DNA of 64,000 nt, taken from Rachicladosporium sp. CCFEE 5018 (taxonomy: Eukaryota > Ascomycota > Dothideomycetes > Cladosporiales > Cladosporiaceae). The notes under the pieces are model-generated. The model saw only the letters and a program-made list of their open reading frames with translations. It was not told the DNA's origin and made no database searches. A program made the position numbers and the translations under genes. The stretch covers positions 2,038,231-2,102,230 of the forward strand of contig KZ111140.1 in assembly GCA_002077045.2 (NCBI GenBank), read 5' to 3'. Below are positions 19,312-29,243 of this stretch, one piece after another (position 1 is the first letter of the stretch; every line of letters begins with the position of its first letter).

Positions 19312-20244
19312 TCAGAACCACGCCAAAGTCCACAAAGCGGGCAACTGCGGCCACCGCTCCTGCCATTCGGCCAACACCTCCGGCACCCTCTCATCGAACC
19401 CCTGCCTCGCCCCACCCACTCCCCCATCAAACTCCCCACTTCCCTTCCCCTCCCCACTCAACCACGCCTCCCTCTCCTCCCCCGCCACAGCGTTCAACGC
19501 ATCCGCCAGCTCCAAAATCGCCTTTCCCCCCACAAGCGCCTCCTCATGATTATCCTTAATGTCCACATTGAAGACATGCACCGGGCGATTCAATGGTGAA
19601 CCCCGACTCAACAAGTCGTCCACTACAGCATCCCAGCACCGCTCCTCGCACGTGAATACCACATCGACCACCCCGCCCTCTGCTCCCTTCGCGCCCTTGT
19701 CAGTATCCCACTCCCCCTGCCCCTCTCCCCAAACCCGCTTCCCCACCCTCGGTACCCCGATCCGCCAGTCCTGCCACCGCTCTGGCCCCCACTTGACGCC
19801 CTTATTTCGCTCCAACATCGGCAAGATCCCGTTCAGCCTGTACAGTCTCGCGTCTTTGCTAAGCAACTCTTCGTACATCGCCGAGTAAGAAGTCGAATTG
19901 AAATTATACACATTCGGCTGCGTAATACTCGGCCCTGGTAAGCGGACTAGCGAACCTGTGCCAAAGGATATTGTCGGGTATGGATTTGGGGCTGTCGTGA
20001 GGCGGAGGTGGGCTTCCATGCTGCGGTTGTTGTTGCTGGCACAGACGGTGCAGAATTTGAGCTTGAAGCCTCCTTCTGGTTGGGGTTGAGGAGATTGACC
20101 GGGATGTTGGCCATTTTGGGAGAGGTCTTGGGTGGGTTCGAGGTCGGAGGTGCCGTCGAGGGCGAGGATGTTGGTATCTGGTTCGTTTGAGGGTGGTGGA
20201 GGAGGAGGTGGTGGGGGCTGGGGTCGCCGGCGAGGGTCGGCCAT
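19312..20244 (-). CDS. SSU72: RNA polymerase II CTD phosphatase Ssu72
   Basis: A single exon of 310 residues. Ssu72 dephosphorylates Ser5/Ser7 of the RNA polymerase II C-terminal repeat and belongs to the cleavage/polyadenylation machinery. The active-site CX5R loop is visible as CASNNNR (Cys68 to Arg74), followed by SMEAHLRL, SFGTGSLVRLPGP, NVYNF, YEELLSKDARLY, NGIL, LERNKGVKWGPERWQDW, VFTCEERCWDAVVDDL and PVHVFNVDIKDNHEEA, in the order of the yeast and human enzymes. Two additions stand out: a Pro/Gln-rich N-terminal extension of ~60 residues including a run of nine prolines, and a Gly/Glu/Lys-rich insertion (~168-190) before the TCEER motif. Catalysis should be intact. Confidence 0.95.
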   Translation of the reverse strand: MADPRRRPQPPPPPPPPPSNEPDTNILALDGTSDLEPTQDLSQNGQHPGQSPQPQPEGGFKLKFCTVCASNNNRSMEAHLRLTTAPNPYPTISFGTGSLVRLPGPSITQPNVYNFNSTSYSAMYEELLSKDARLYRLNGILPMLERNKGVKWGPERWQDWRIGVPRVGKRVWGEGQGEWDTDKGAKGAEGGVVDVVFTCEERCWDAVVDDLLSRGSPLNRPVHVFNVDIKDNHEEALVGGKAILELADALNAVAGEEREAWLSGEGKGSGEFDGGVGGARQGFDERVPEVLAEWQERWPQLPALWTLAWF

Positions 20245-20566
20245 AACGCGTGTGAGCTATCTTGCTGGTCGCCTATGCTTCACCACTCTAGCGATAGGCC
20301 TTTCAATCGATGCAGGAGAGTGATCGTCGCTCGTGGGAGCTCCCAATGTTTGTTTCGTTAATAAGCTTCAGTACCTGCAGGTGATGGTCCAAGCGCGCCG
20401 ACATATCGCCCATCATCTCGATGGTCTTCTCAACCTCACTTGTTCGAACACGAGTCTCGAGACCTGTCCGTAGGCGAGGGAATCAGCTCGCTGAGACGCT
20501 GCTCAGCATGGTCAGTCAAAGCGCTCGCCATCGCGCAAGCTGGCGGTCGAGCTCTCGTGATCCACC
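20245..20566. promoter_or_regulatory. Divergent promoter region, SSU72 and RTC1
   Basis: A 322 bp region between two divergent start codons, so both promoters must lie here. No TATA box or other recognised element was found by eye. Confidence 0.5.
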
Positions 20567-23467
20567 ATGAGCCAGGATGCCGCGATACCACGCGCGCCTC
20601 CATTGCCAGCACTGAAGTCGTTCCAGCGAGCGAGGGACGCAGCTAATAGGATCTTCGGGTATGCTTCTAGGCCACCTAGCCCGCAAGACGAGCGCCCGGT
20701 ACAGCCACCACTGGAAGAACGACGAGGTTCTGGTCGCTTGGCTTCTCTAGGTGCAGCGCAAAACGCTACTGCGACTCATAGGACTGGTCTGGAGATCAAG
20801 ACCCTGTCAATCAACGAAAGTGGCACCCATGCTTTGCTTGGTGGCAAAGAGATCTTCAAGACCATTCGAGTTAACAACGGAGTCTGTGTCGAGGAGATTA
20901 ACTTGCGTACAGCGATTCGCAGTAACCCAACACAAGCTTCTGGTAAGCCGCGTCAGATCTACAACATCGATATCGCTGATGTAGCCTGGGCCAAAGGCAA
21001 CACCGGCGAGTTCGTGGCTGCTGCAACTGAGAGCGGTAAGATCATCATATACGATCTTGGCCATGCGGGTCTACCTGCAGCGCAACTTCATGAACATTAC
21101 AGACAGGTTCATCGCATTACTTGCAATCCCCACAAAGGCAGCCTACTCTTATCGGGCAGTCAAGATGGTACTGTACGACTTTGGGATGTGCGAGATGCCA
21201 AGCAGCCAGTCGGCGCCACGAAGACTCGCAGCAACGTGCAAAGCAAGAGTAAGTTCGCTGGCACGACTGATGGCGTACGAGATGTCAAGTGGTCCCCCAC
21301 TGATGCCATGGACTTTGCATTTGCTACAGATGGTGGTTCGGTGCAAGTCTGGGATATGAGGTATTTCAATCGCCCGAAGGTCAAGATCATCGCCCACAGT
21401 TCAACGTGCATGTCCGTGGACTGGCACCCAGATGGTAAGCACCTCGCCAGTGCAGGCCTAGATCACATGATCAAAGTATGGGACACAAGTGTGAAGTCTG
21501 GAAGAAAGGGGAAATGGGAGATCAAGACCCCATATCCACTGTCAAACGCTCGATGGCGACCCGCCTGCGAAGTTGGATCGTTCAACGACGACGATAACAC
21601 CATGAGACAATGCACTCAGCTGCTCGCCGCGTACGATCGTTCACACCCAGAGCTACATGTTTGGGATCTGCGAAGACCAACCTTGCCGTTCCGCGAGCTC
21701 GCACCATACTCGGAGGCTCCAACTGATCTGCTATGGCACTCGCAAGACTTACTGTGGACTGTCGGCCGCGATGGTACCTTCGTCCAAAATGACATCCAGC
21801 ACTCTTCAATCAAGGTGATGGACCGAAGTCCAGTCAACGCAAGTGCCATCTCGCCCACCGGTGAGATCGCATCGTTCAACATGCGCCGCAAAATCAGGCC
21901 GATTCTCCGGCACCGCAGAGCTTCCTCATGCCATGCTCCAGACTCGACGCTACTCAGTCGAAGCTGGGCCGATGATAGCCTGGATGACTCGTTCTTGCGA
22001 GTTCATCCGGAAATCGTGAAACAGCAGCAACGGCGACGACACAGTCGACAGTCGTCTGACGTTGGTGTTCCCATCAATCCTGCGCGCACGCGCGTGATCG
22101 GTTTGGACCAGGTGTTTAGTCAGCGCAGAGCTGTACGACCAGTGCAGACTGCGTGGCGCGGTCAACTGCCTCCGGCTTACTGCACTGATCCGCTTGTCTT
22201 CGAGTACATGGCGCAGCAGACCTGTCTGACCTGGCAGCAAGGCTCGAACGAGAGTGAAAATTTGTCCAATGTCGATCATATGTTCCGCCATCATCGTACG
22301 GTAGCCCAAGACGTGGGAATGCACAGACTGGCTACTCGGTGGGACGTTCTTGGCTTGGTAACCACGGAACACCTAGAGCGGCGTGCAAAGATGTCTGCTA
22401 AAACTTCGAAATGTCGTACTACTGATGTGAATAGCACTACGCCCTATGTGGCGGGCAAGCTGGCTGGCCTGGCTGTAGCTCACCTCGGTGGACCCGCTGA
22501 AAACGCTTGTAACAGCCATCGCAATTCTACCAGATCCGCGGGAACGAATGTAGCTACAGACGGAAGCGAGGCTGGTGTGATCGCAGCGACGTCCGTGGCC
22601 AATGCCAAAGATTCCTCGATGCATCACGGCACCACAGCGACTGCTTTTGGCAGTCCGGCGCCTCTCGTAGCATCGCATGCTCATGTTGAAGTGGAGTACG
22701 GGTCACCCTTCGAACTAGGCTCCATGCTTCGCGAACTACTCGTCACCTACACCCAGCACCTGCCCAACGCTCAGACTGCAGCTCACCTCGTTCTTGCCCT
22801 GTCGCCATGTCTCCCGACTACACGCCCACTTGATCGTTCTGCCACAACGTCAGCAGTCGAAGTCTACACTTCAGCTTATCAACGCGCCGGTCTTGAGTCC
22901 GATGACATACCTTCACTGCTGGAGCAAAGCCTCTCCCTAATCATCAATGCAGGTCTACAGCCCTTACAGCTCGAAGTAATATTCTCAACCTACCACGAGC
23001 AGCTCGTCGCACATCGATGTTTCGTGGAGGCCGCCGTGCTCAGATCTCTGTGCTACCCTGCATTTCCGGCAGTTTATGAGCAAAGTCTACGAGACAACGA
23101 AGTGGCACTCATGTGCGGTCATTGTGGCAGTCCGCAGAATACCGCGCGCTACGCGAGCTGTGGCTCAAGTCCCGCAGTGTGCCCCGTCTGTCAGTGCAGC
23201 GAGAGCCCGTTCCCTGAAGAGCGAATTCGAGCGGTTTTGTGGTCCCAGTGCCTGCATTGCAATCACGGCGGGCATGCTGCTTGCTTGCGTGCGATACACC
23301 AGGGCGAAGGACTTTCTGGCTGTCCCACGATTGGGTGCCTGTGCGACTGCTCCGGGCTCGCGCAGCGACCTGAAATGGCTCGCGCAGGATCGAGAAAGAC
23401 AGACGAAGTGCTGAAAGATAGCATGATTGCTATGGAGAGTAGTGCAGTAGCTGCCCTTGAGCGCTGA
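20567..23467 (+). CDS. RTC1: SEA/GATOR2 complex WD-repeat protein (Rtc1/WDR24)
   Basis: A single exon of 966 residues. Rtc1 (human WDR24) is a subunit of the vacuolar/lysosomal SEACAT/GATOR2 complex that signals amino-acid sufficiency to TORC1. The N-terminal half holds a WD40 propeller (~75-430) with clear repeats such as SGSQDGTVRLWDVRD, ATDGGSVQVWDMRYF and ASAGLDHMIKVWDTS. A long middle region is helical to disordered (~430-840). The C terminus (~850-930) is a Cys/His zinc region (MCGHCGSPQNTARY, CPVCQCSESPF, QCLHCNHGGHAACL, CLCDC), the RING-like module of this family. Length, order and the zinc end together distinguish it from other WD40 proteins. It diverges from SSU72. Confidence 0.9.
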   Translation: MSQDAAIPRAPPLPALKSFQRARDAANRIFGYASRPPSPQDERPVQPPLEERRGSGRLASLGAAQNATATHRTGLEIKTLSINESGTHALLGGKEIFKTIRVNNGVCVEEINLRTAIRSNPTQASGKPRQIYNIDIADVAWAKGNTGEFVAAATESGKIIIYDLGHAGLPAAQLHEHYRQVHRITCNPHKGSLLLSGSQDGTVRLWDVRDAKQPVGATKTRSNVQSKSKFAGTTDGVRDVKWSPTDAMDFAFATDGGSVQVWDMRYFNRPKVKIIAHSSTCMSVDWHPDGKHLASAGLDHMIKVWDTSVKSGRKGKWEIKTPYPLSNARWRPACEVGSFNDDDNTMRQCTQLLAAYDRSHPELHVWDLRRPTLPFRELAPYSEAPTDLLWHSQDLLWTVGRDGTFVQNDIQHSSIKVMDRSPVNASAISPTGEIASFNMRRKIRPILRHRRASSCHAPDSTLLSRSWADDSLDDSFLRVHPEIVKQQQRRRHSRQSSDVGVPINPARTRVIGLDQVFSQRRAVRPVQTAWRGQLPPAYCTDPLVFEYMAQQTCLTWQQGSNESENLSNVDHMFRHHRTVAQDVGMHRLATRWDVLGLVTTEHLERRAKMSAKTSKCRTTDVNSTTPYVAGKLAGLAVAHLGGPAENACNSHRNSTRSAGTNVATDGSEAGVIAATSVANAKDSSMHHGTTATAFGSPAPLVASHAHVEVEYGSPFELGSMLRELLVTYTQHLPNAQTAAHLVLALSPCLPTTRPLDRSATTSAVEVYTSAYQRAGLESDDIPSLLEQSLSLIINAGLQPLQLEVIFSTYHEQLVAHRCFVEAAVLRSLCYPAFPAVYEQSLRDNEVALMCGHCGSPQNTARYASCGSSPAVCPVCQCSESPFPEERIRAVLWSQCLHCNHGGHAACLRAIHQGEGLSGCPTIGCLCDCSGLAQRPEMARAGSRKTDEVLKDSMIAMESSAVAALER

Positions 23468-23643
23468 AGGTCTACCATGTTAGCTGACTGCTTAGCCAAG
23501 CTGCTCGGCGTACCTGCCGAATCGAGCCGCCCCACCAGGTCTTACAGCCGCGGCTGTCTTGAACTAGTCGCCCCGCGACAGACCATTGCCGGCGATCATG
23601 CCGTGTACCAACTGCGAAATGGCTGCTACACATCTAACCCAGC

Positions 23644-24658
23644 ATGGTGCCTCTGGAAGCGTTCACGCTCGATCGCGCCGCCTTGACCGATCCGAGGAAT
23701 AGTGTTTCATTGGTAACAGTTGGCAGCGCTGGTATTGGGCTGCAGACAGCCCTTCTGCTCCACGATATCTCGCCAGACAACCGCATCATCATCCTCGATC
23801 GCCAACCTCCTCATCCTCAGCAAGCGCCCAAGTCTTTCATCAACTCACCACGAGTCTTCTACCAGTCATGTGACATCACTTCGTGGACCTCGCAACGAGC
23901 TGCATTCGCAGCCGGCGGAGAGAAGTTCGGCCACATTGACAACGTCTTTGTCAATGCTGGGATCGCAGAGCATGGCGAGCAATTCTTTGGTGAAGAGCTG
24001 GATGGAAGTGGGCAGCTGAAGGAGCCGGATAGGCGGACGTACGATGTGGATCTGTACGCTGCGAGCGACACCGTCAAGCTAGCGATATACTGGCTGAGGA
24101 AGAATGGGAAGGACGGGAAGGGGAAGAAGGGCGGCAGGATAGTCATGACGGCTAGCTTGGCGGGATATTTGGCAAGTGCTGGCGCACCAATGTATAGTGC
24201 TGCGAAGCATGGTACGTCTCTACTTGAACACCTCTCGATGCTCCAAATGCGTAGTGTCTGTGCTTACTCTGCGTGACTTACCAGGCATACTTGGCCTCCT
24301 CCGCTCTCTCAAGAATGACACAGCCACCCTCTCCATCGCCCTCTCCATTATAGCTCCCGGCATAACCCTCACAGACATCGTCTCCGGCCGCGATCCAGGC
24401 GAGACGCTCAATGCCTGGGCGATCCGCATGCGCAAGCTCGGCGTGCCGATCAACGATCCTGGTGAAGTCGCTACGGCGGTGGTGTGGCTTATGGGGCTTG
24501 GGATGAAAGGCAACGGGAAGGGTTTGCTAGTGCAGGCAGGGCGGTGTGCGGATGTTGAGGAGGGATTCGCAAAAGGGAGAAGGGATTGGATGGGTGAGGA
24601 GATGTTGGGGTTATTTAGGGGTGGGAGGAATGCGCCGTTGTTCCCTAATAAGCTGTAA
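23644..24658 (+). CDS. Short-chain dehydrogenase with altered cofactor loop
   Basis: The CDS is 23644-24211 and 24285-24658 (73 bp intron, phase 1), 313 residues. It has the SDR fold signatures VNAGIAE, a MTASLAGYLASAGAPMYSAAKHG active-site block with the Tyr-x3-Lys pair, and PGI...TDIV. It resembles 15-hydroxyprostaglandin-dehydrogenase-like fungal SDRs. The glycine motif, normally TGxxxGxG, reads TVGSAGIG here: the second residue is Val while the two later glycines are kept. This could weaken or change cofactor binding. The C-terminal half is Gly/Lys-rich and longer than a minimal SDR (~250). Start chosen at the only ATG near the domain. The substrate is unknown. Confidence 0.75.
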
Positions 24659-24880
24659 TCGCTTGACAGCCGAGTGATGGTATGGGGCGAGGTGAGAGCA
24701 ACACAAAACATGATGTGACGCGGTCACGGCCGCAGAGTTGAGAAACAATTGCATACACTAGCGATGGGTATAGCTGATCCAAAGCAGCCTCAAACGCAAT
24801 CTCTCTCGTCCATATCCAGCGGCCCTTGATCACACCGGGCGTACAGCCAACATTCAGCGTCTTTCAGACTCACAACACAC

Positions 24881-27571
24881 TCACATCCCACTGAAACGCC
24901 CCGCTGCTCCGACACCGAACCCATTCATCCCATTCCCATCAACACCATGACAGCACACTCCACACCCCGTCGCCGCAGTCATCGCAGCACCCCACATCGC
25001 GCTCTCTTCCGCCTCACTCCACTCCCTCATCAGTCTCGGCATCTTCGGCGCTCCCTCAATCTCGTTCTCCTTGCTCACCAGGCTTCCCCTCTCATACACC
25101 CTGCCCCCTCGCTTTCCATTGAAGTAACTCACAGGACTATTCGGGTCTCTCTCAGCATCAGGTCCGTGTCCGACGTACTTGATCTCGCGGCCGTCGCTAC
25201 CGGTCCACATGTAGGGTCTGCGAGAGTTCCGGGCGCGGATGCGCCAGCGGGTGCTGTTTGTCGTGGAAGTTGAGGAGGGAAGGGTGGTGGAGTTCTGGAG
25301 GTTAGAGAAAGGTGGTGTGGTGTCAGTCGAGTGTGGGGAGATATAGGCCGGAGGAGAGATGTTGATAGTAGAGGGTATCGGCATGATGGTGTCGATGAAG
25401 ACGTTCCAGGTCCCTGGTTCGGTGGGCTGGAGAGGGGCTGTGGGGACCACGGTCGTTGGGAAGCTGGCGAAAGGACCAGTCTGATTGGGTGGAGTGGTGT
25501 AATGGGCGCGCTGCGCTGTGCTGGGCTGAGCACAAGCTGAGGATGCCGACTTGGGTGAGAGCCAGCTCGGCTTGAACTCGGTTGCCGTCGCCCTGAGAGA
25601 GTTCTGGCTCTTATGAGCCACGACCCCAAGCTCTCGAACCATATCTGATCGCACGACAGGCCCAATAGCCAGGATGGCTGAGTCCGTGCTTACCTCTTGA
25701 GGGTGGGGTGCATATGTCCCAGCGGGTCTGGTAGCACGCTCTCCGTAACGCACACCACGCAGGGCACCGGTATCGGCAAGACTTTTTTCTTCTACGCCTC
25801 GGGCCAGGACTTCGGCGATCTGTGCGGAGCTGCGTCCACGAAGACCAGACAGCTCGCTAGATCGTGGGAACTGCGGCTTTTCGAATTCGGTGTAGGTACG
25901 CATATGAACGTTGGCAGGACGAAGAGGATTAATACTACCACCACCAAGCTTACGAAGTGGTTGAGTTGCGACTACGAAAGGATCGTTTGCGATCGTGGTC
26001 GATGCTATGGACGAAACTGGATCGATACGAGGGAGATTCTGGCTGAGTGCTCGTGCTGCTTGGAAGTCTCTCTTGATCGGATTGGCCGCATTGCTGGTCC
26101 TGGCGGCTACGTCGGCAACAAGCTCATCTTGAAGTCTGAACAGGTTGGCCTTTGCAAGCTTCGGTACCACTGATCCGAGAAGGTCGTTACGTGATACACG
26201 ACGAGTGAGCATTGTGTTCTGCACGGACGGCATCGGCGAGGGCAGGACCGCAAGTCCCTGCAAGGCAGCTTTGGCCTCTGCAGTGTCCGGAAGGATGTAA
26301 TGCTCCTCGGGTGCAGCGACACACGTGTTGTCCAGCGAAGACACAGGCGTACGTGTTGGACGATAGCGCGGCTTGAGTGCTTTTGGCGATGATGTGACCA
26401 TGTCACTATTGCCGAAGGACAGCGCTGTACTGGCGACTGAGCCAGAACGTGTAGCGACGTTACTCGCAGGCACATTCGTGTTGATCTTGAGCTTCGCGGT
26501 CTGCACTCGAGAGGGACTTGGCTTTGGCGCAGTGGACGCGACAACGCCGATCTGACGACGCTGTGTGGCTTTGGTCGGCGACATGTACGACAATGTCTTG
26601 TTGCGCCGAACCTTCGTCCACTGGGGCGATGGGTTAGCCGCCAGGGACTGTGGGTCGCTTGCAGCTGTGATAGCTGGAGCGGCGTCGATGACAGCATTAT
26701 TCTGAGAATCGACCAGCCATCCTTGCGGTAAGGAAGTACGCTTCTGTCTCTGCGAAGCTCTCCTTTCGGTCTCGAAGGTTGGTGCCTTTGCTTTGACAGA
26801 TCCTGTGGCGGTCCCGGTCAAGCTAGTAAGATCAGCCGCAGAGTCCTTGCGGAGAGTTTCGTCCGCACGTCTGACTGTCGCTTGCGTCGGCTGTGCAAAG
26901 CGTGGACTCGATGTACCAGGCTTGGCGGTGGGAGAGGCGCTGTTGATCTCGGTCTTAGCCTTCGTGGGAGAGGGGACCATGTGGGCCTTGACAGTTCCCT
27001 TGCCGACCTTGAGGACGACGCCTTTGGGAATAGAGGCAGCAGCAATGGCATACGAGCGTTTGCGTGTGGTCTTGTGGATCGCCTGGGGCAGAGAGGACTC
27101 GGGCACTTTGGGACCTCCAGGCGGCGGAAATTCCTTCGACATTGGTGATGGCGACTGCTTTGCCGGCTCCGGGATCTTCGTCGGTGGCGCGATCTTCTGG
27201 GCATGGATGTGGACCATATCATCGGAGTGATTGTCGGAGGTGACTGGCCCGTTGTCCGTGCCGTAGACCTGGGTACTCTCGTTTGTTGTGTTCTCTGTGA
27301 CAGCACCCACTTCCAATGCGTTGTTCCTCGTTGGTGTACTAGTGACAGCTCGCATCGACTGCACAGCGGCCTTCAGTTCGTCGATCTCGTCCTCGATGTT
27401 CGTGAGGCTGTCGGCAGAGCCAGAGAAATTGCGAAGGACCCGATCATCGTGATTGATGCAGGATGCCGAGATATGCTCTAGCATTGCGTTGCTGCGCGCG
27501 CTGTCAGTAAGCGGAGACTTCAATTGTACAGAGTCAGTCATCTTACCTGACAGGTAGCGTAGCAGTCTCAT
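24881..27571 (-). CDS. Hypothetical, mostly disordered protein
   Basis: A single open frame of 896 residues; I do not recognise the family. A short coiled-coil-like helix lies at residues ~55-75 (TNIEDEIDELKAAVQSM). The bulk is Ser/Thr/Pro/Ala-rich low-complexity sequence with scattered basic clusters and many SP/TP sites. A more conserved-looking segment near the C terminus (~775-860) includes RRPYMWTGSDGREIKYVG, PVSYFNGKRGGRVYERG and REWSEAEESAMW. The first residues (MRLLRYLSGKMTDSVQ) may include intron sequence: GTAAG just after codon 8 and a CTGACAG ~45 bp later would be a splice pair. The true N terminus is therefore uncertain. It is convergent with the SDR. Confidence 0.6.
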   Translation of the reverse strand: MRLLRYLSGKMTDSVQLKSPLTDSARSNAMLEHISASCINHDDRVLRNFSGSADSLTNIEDEIDELKAAVQSMRAVTSTPTRNNALEVGAVTENTTNESTQVYGTDNGPVTSDNHSDDMVHIHAQKIAPPTKIPEPAKQSPSPMSKEFPPPGGPKVPESSLPQAIHKTTRKRSYAIAAASIPKGVVLKVGKGTVKAHMVPSPTKAKTEINSASPTAKPGTSSPRFAQPTQATVRRADETLRKDSAADLTSLTGTATGSVKAKAPTFETERRASQRQKRTSLPQGWLVDSQNNAVIDAAPAITAASDPQSLAANPSPQWTKVRRNKTLSYMSPTKATQRRQIGVVASTAPKPSPSRVQTAKLKINTNVPASNVATRSGSVASTALSFGNSDMVTSSPKALKPRYRPTRTPVSSLDNTCVAAPEEHYILPDTAEAKAALQGLAVLPSPMPSVQNTMLTRRVSRNDLLGSVVPKLAKANLFRLQDELVADVAARTSNAANPIKRDFQAARALSQNLPRIDPVSSIASTTIANDPFVVATQPLRKLGGGSINPLRPANVHMRTYTEFEKPQFPRSSELSGLRGRSSAQIAEVLARGVEEKSLADTGALRGVRYGERATRPAGTYAPHPQEVSTDSAILAIGPVVRSDMVRELGVVAHKSQNSLRATATEFKPSWLSPKSASSACAQPSTAQRAHYTTPPNQTGPFASFPTTVVPTAPLQPTEPGTWNVFIDTIMPIPSTINISPPAYISPHSTDTTPPFSNLQNSTTLPSSTSTTNSTRWRIRARNSRRPYMWTGSDGREIKYVGHGPDAERDPNSPVSYFNGKRGGRVYERGSLVSKENEIEGAPKMPRLMREWSEAEESAMWGAAMTAATGCGVCCHGVDGNGMNGFGVGAAGRFSGM

Positions 27572-28632
27572 CGGTGCCGCGGATTCCAGAGCGGCGACGT
27601 CGGAGTGTTGGCAAAGGTGCAGTGGATGCTCCGCCCAGCCATCCCGAGAGGATGCGGAACGGCATCGCCTTGCTGCTCAGTTCAAAGGATGACGACTAAG
27701 CGCGATGATCCAGAGTCTTGACTCGTGACCTTTGTTGACGACCACGATGAGCTTTCGACAGTCGATGATAGTGATGTCTATCGTTGCGTTGCGGTAGTGA
27801 ACTATGAAGATGAGCAATGCGATCCACTCTAATACGCCGAAGAGGATGAACATGCTGTGTGAATCGTGTATGTGAGAAGGAATGGAGATATGAGAGTAAC
27901 AAAACATGGCATAATCGTGCCGAAGAAGGGACGCCCATCTGGTCGAAGTCGCAGGTGTGAACGATGCAAGAAGTACTCACCTTCAGCAGACTATCGTAGC
28001 TGCCATCTGTGCGGCTATTGCATGCACTCTCACATTCAGGTGTTCAGTCTACATGTTCGTAAAGCTGCAATGCTGTGGAAACAGCATGTGAAACCTGACA
28101 GGATTGTAGCGCCCGTATCTGTGCCCCAGCCCAGTAAGCTCAACAGCCGAAGACTAATCAGAAAACGCATGTTGCTCTCGGCTGCTGTGGTCCAGCGCGG
28201 ATGCTGTGAAGCGCCCAGCGCCAAACCACGCCTTTCCTCCAGCTCTCATAGATGTCGCCTTACCTGCGGCAAAGGACGGAAAGAGGAGGCCGTATGTAGC
28301 CTGATATCACTCATCACCAGAGTCGAAATGGCTCCCAAGCTCATGCACTCGGCCCCGGAACGATACGTTGATCTTGGTCGAGTCGAAATTGGAGTCTAAT
28401 ATGATGTTCTCGTTCTGACTAAGGCTGTGTAGTGGTAGCTATCGCTTCGACCGCCGCATGGCTCTCGCAGCTCTTTTGGCGCACGCACTTTGGTGGCTCA
28501 GCAGTGCGCAGGGTTCATTCCTCAAGTCATAGACATGCCTACACGTAAGTCAGCTAAGCGTACGTCTCCATGATCCTACGGGCTTCCAACTGACCTCCCC
28601 AAACCCCTGCATCATCCTCAATCCCAGTCCAT
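27572..28632. other. 1.06 kb region without a supported gene
   Basis: Contains a 177-codon plus-strand frame (27866-28399) with no domain, and short minus-strand frames, one of which (around 27855-27780) would encode a single hydrophobic helix. None is convincing. The region should include the promoter of the disordered protein and the 3' UTR of RPS21. Confidence 0.4.
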
Positions 28633-28963
28633 CTATCGGCTCGCGCTCCACACGCCCTTCAAGAACCCCTCCTTCTGCGCCAACCGGTTCACGCAATCAT
28701 CGCTCTCGCCCATAGCCCTCACGAATCCGCAAAGCGCATATGTCTGGTTCTCCCCGGTGTAGCGGCCGTTCTCGTCGACTTTGCCGATGGAAAGCTGCAC
28801 CGAGGCGTGATCTTTGGAGGTGATGATGCGGTTGGTTGCGCTGCACTTGCGGGGGACGTACCTGGGAAGAGTGTATCAGTAGGGAACCATGGGCGGAAAA
28901 GAGGTTGGAGGGGGGTTTGGGGGGTCCATACAGGTCGACGAGCTCGCCGCGTTCGTTCTCCAT
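28633..28963 (-). CDS. RPS21: Small-subunit ribosomal protein eS21
   Basis: A structural component of the cytosolic 40S subunit. The CDS is 28963-28932 and 28861-28633, with a 70 bp intron (GTATGG...CAG), giving 86 residues, the usual family length. The first exon encodes only MENERGELVDL plus two bases. Splicing restores DLYVPRKCSATNRII, then KDHASVQLSIGKVDENGRYTGE, YALCGFVRAMGESDD and a short basic end, all characteristic of eS21. An early intron after the first dozen codons is common in ribosomal protein genes. Without removing the intron, the frame reads into unrelated sequence. It is divergent from NEJ1, with 280 bp between starts. Confidence 0.93.
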
Positions 28964-29243
28964 GGCTGCGGTGTATTGAGAGTGATTGGGTGGGTAGGTT
29001 TGAGTGACTTCGAGTGCGCTGTGGGACGATTCGCTACTGCATCAATGTCATCGGCTGGTGTACTTCGAAAACCGTGGTGCGGGCTGCATAACTCTTGGCA
29101 AGAGTCTAGTCTGAACTCTATTCACCCACCTCAAACAAGGTGATAAGACGAGCGACTTTATTTTTGCCTTCACCTCAGGCTAGAGTCATGATACAGACTG
29201 GCTCTGGCCATTCATGGATAGAAATCATGCGTTGACGTGAGCA

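Noticed and set aside
27866..28399. A 177-codon frame in the gap before RPS21
   Set aside because: Cys/Arg-rich but without an ordered zinc motif or domain; no splice signals or neighbours support it.
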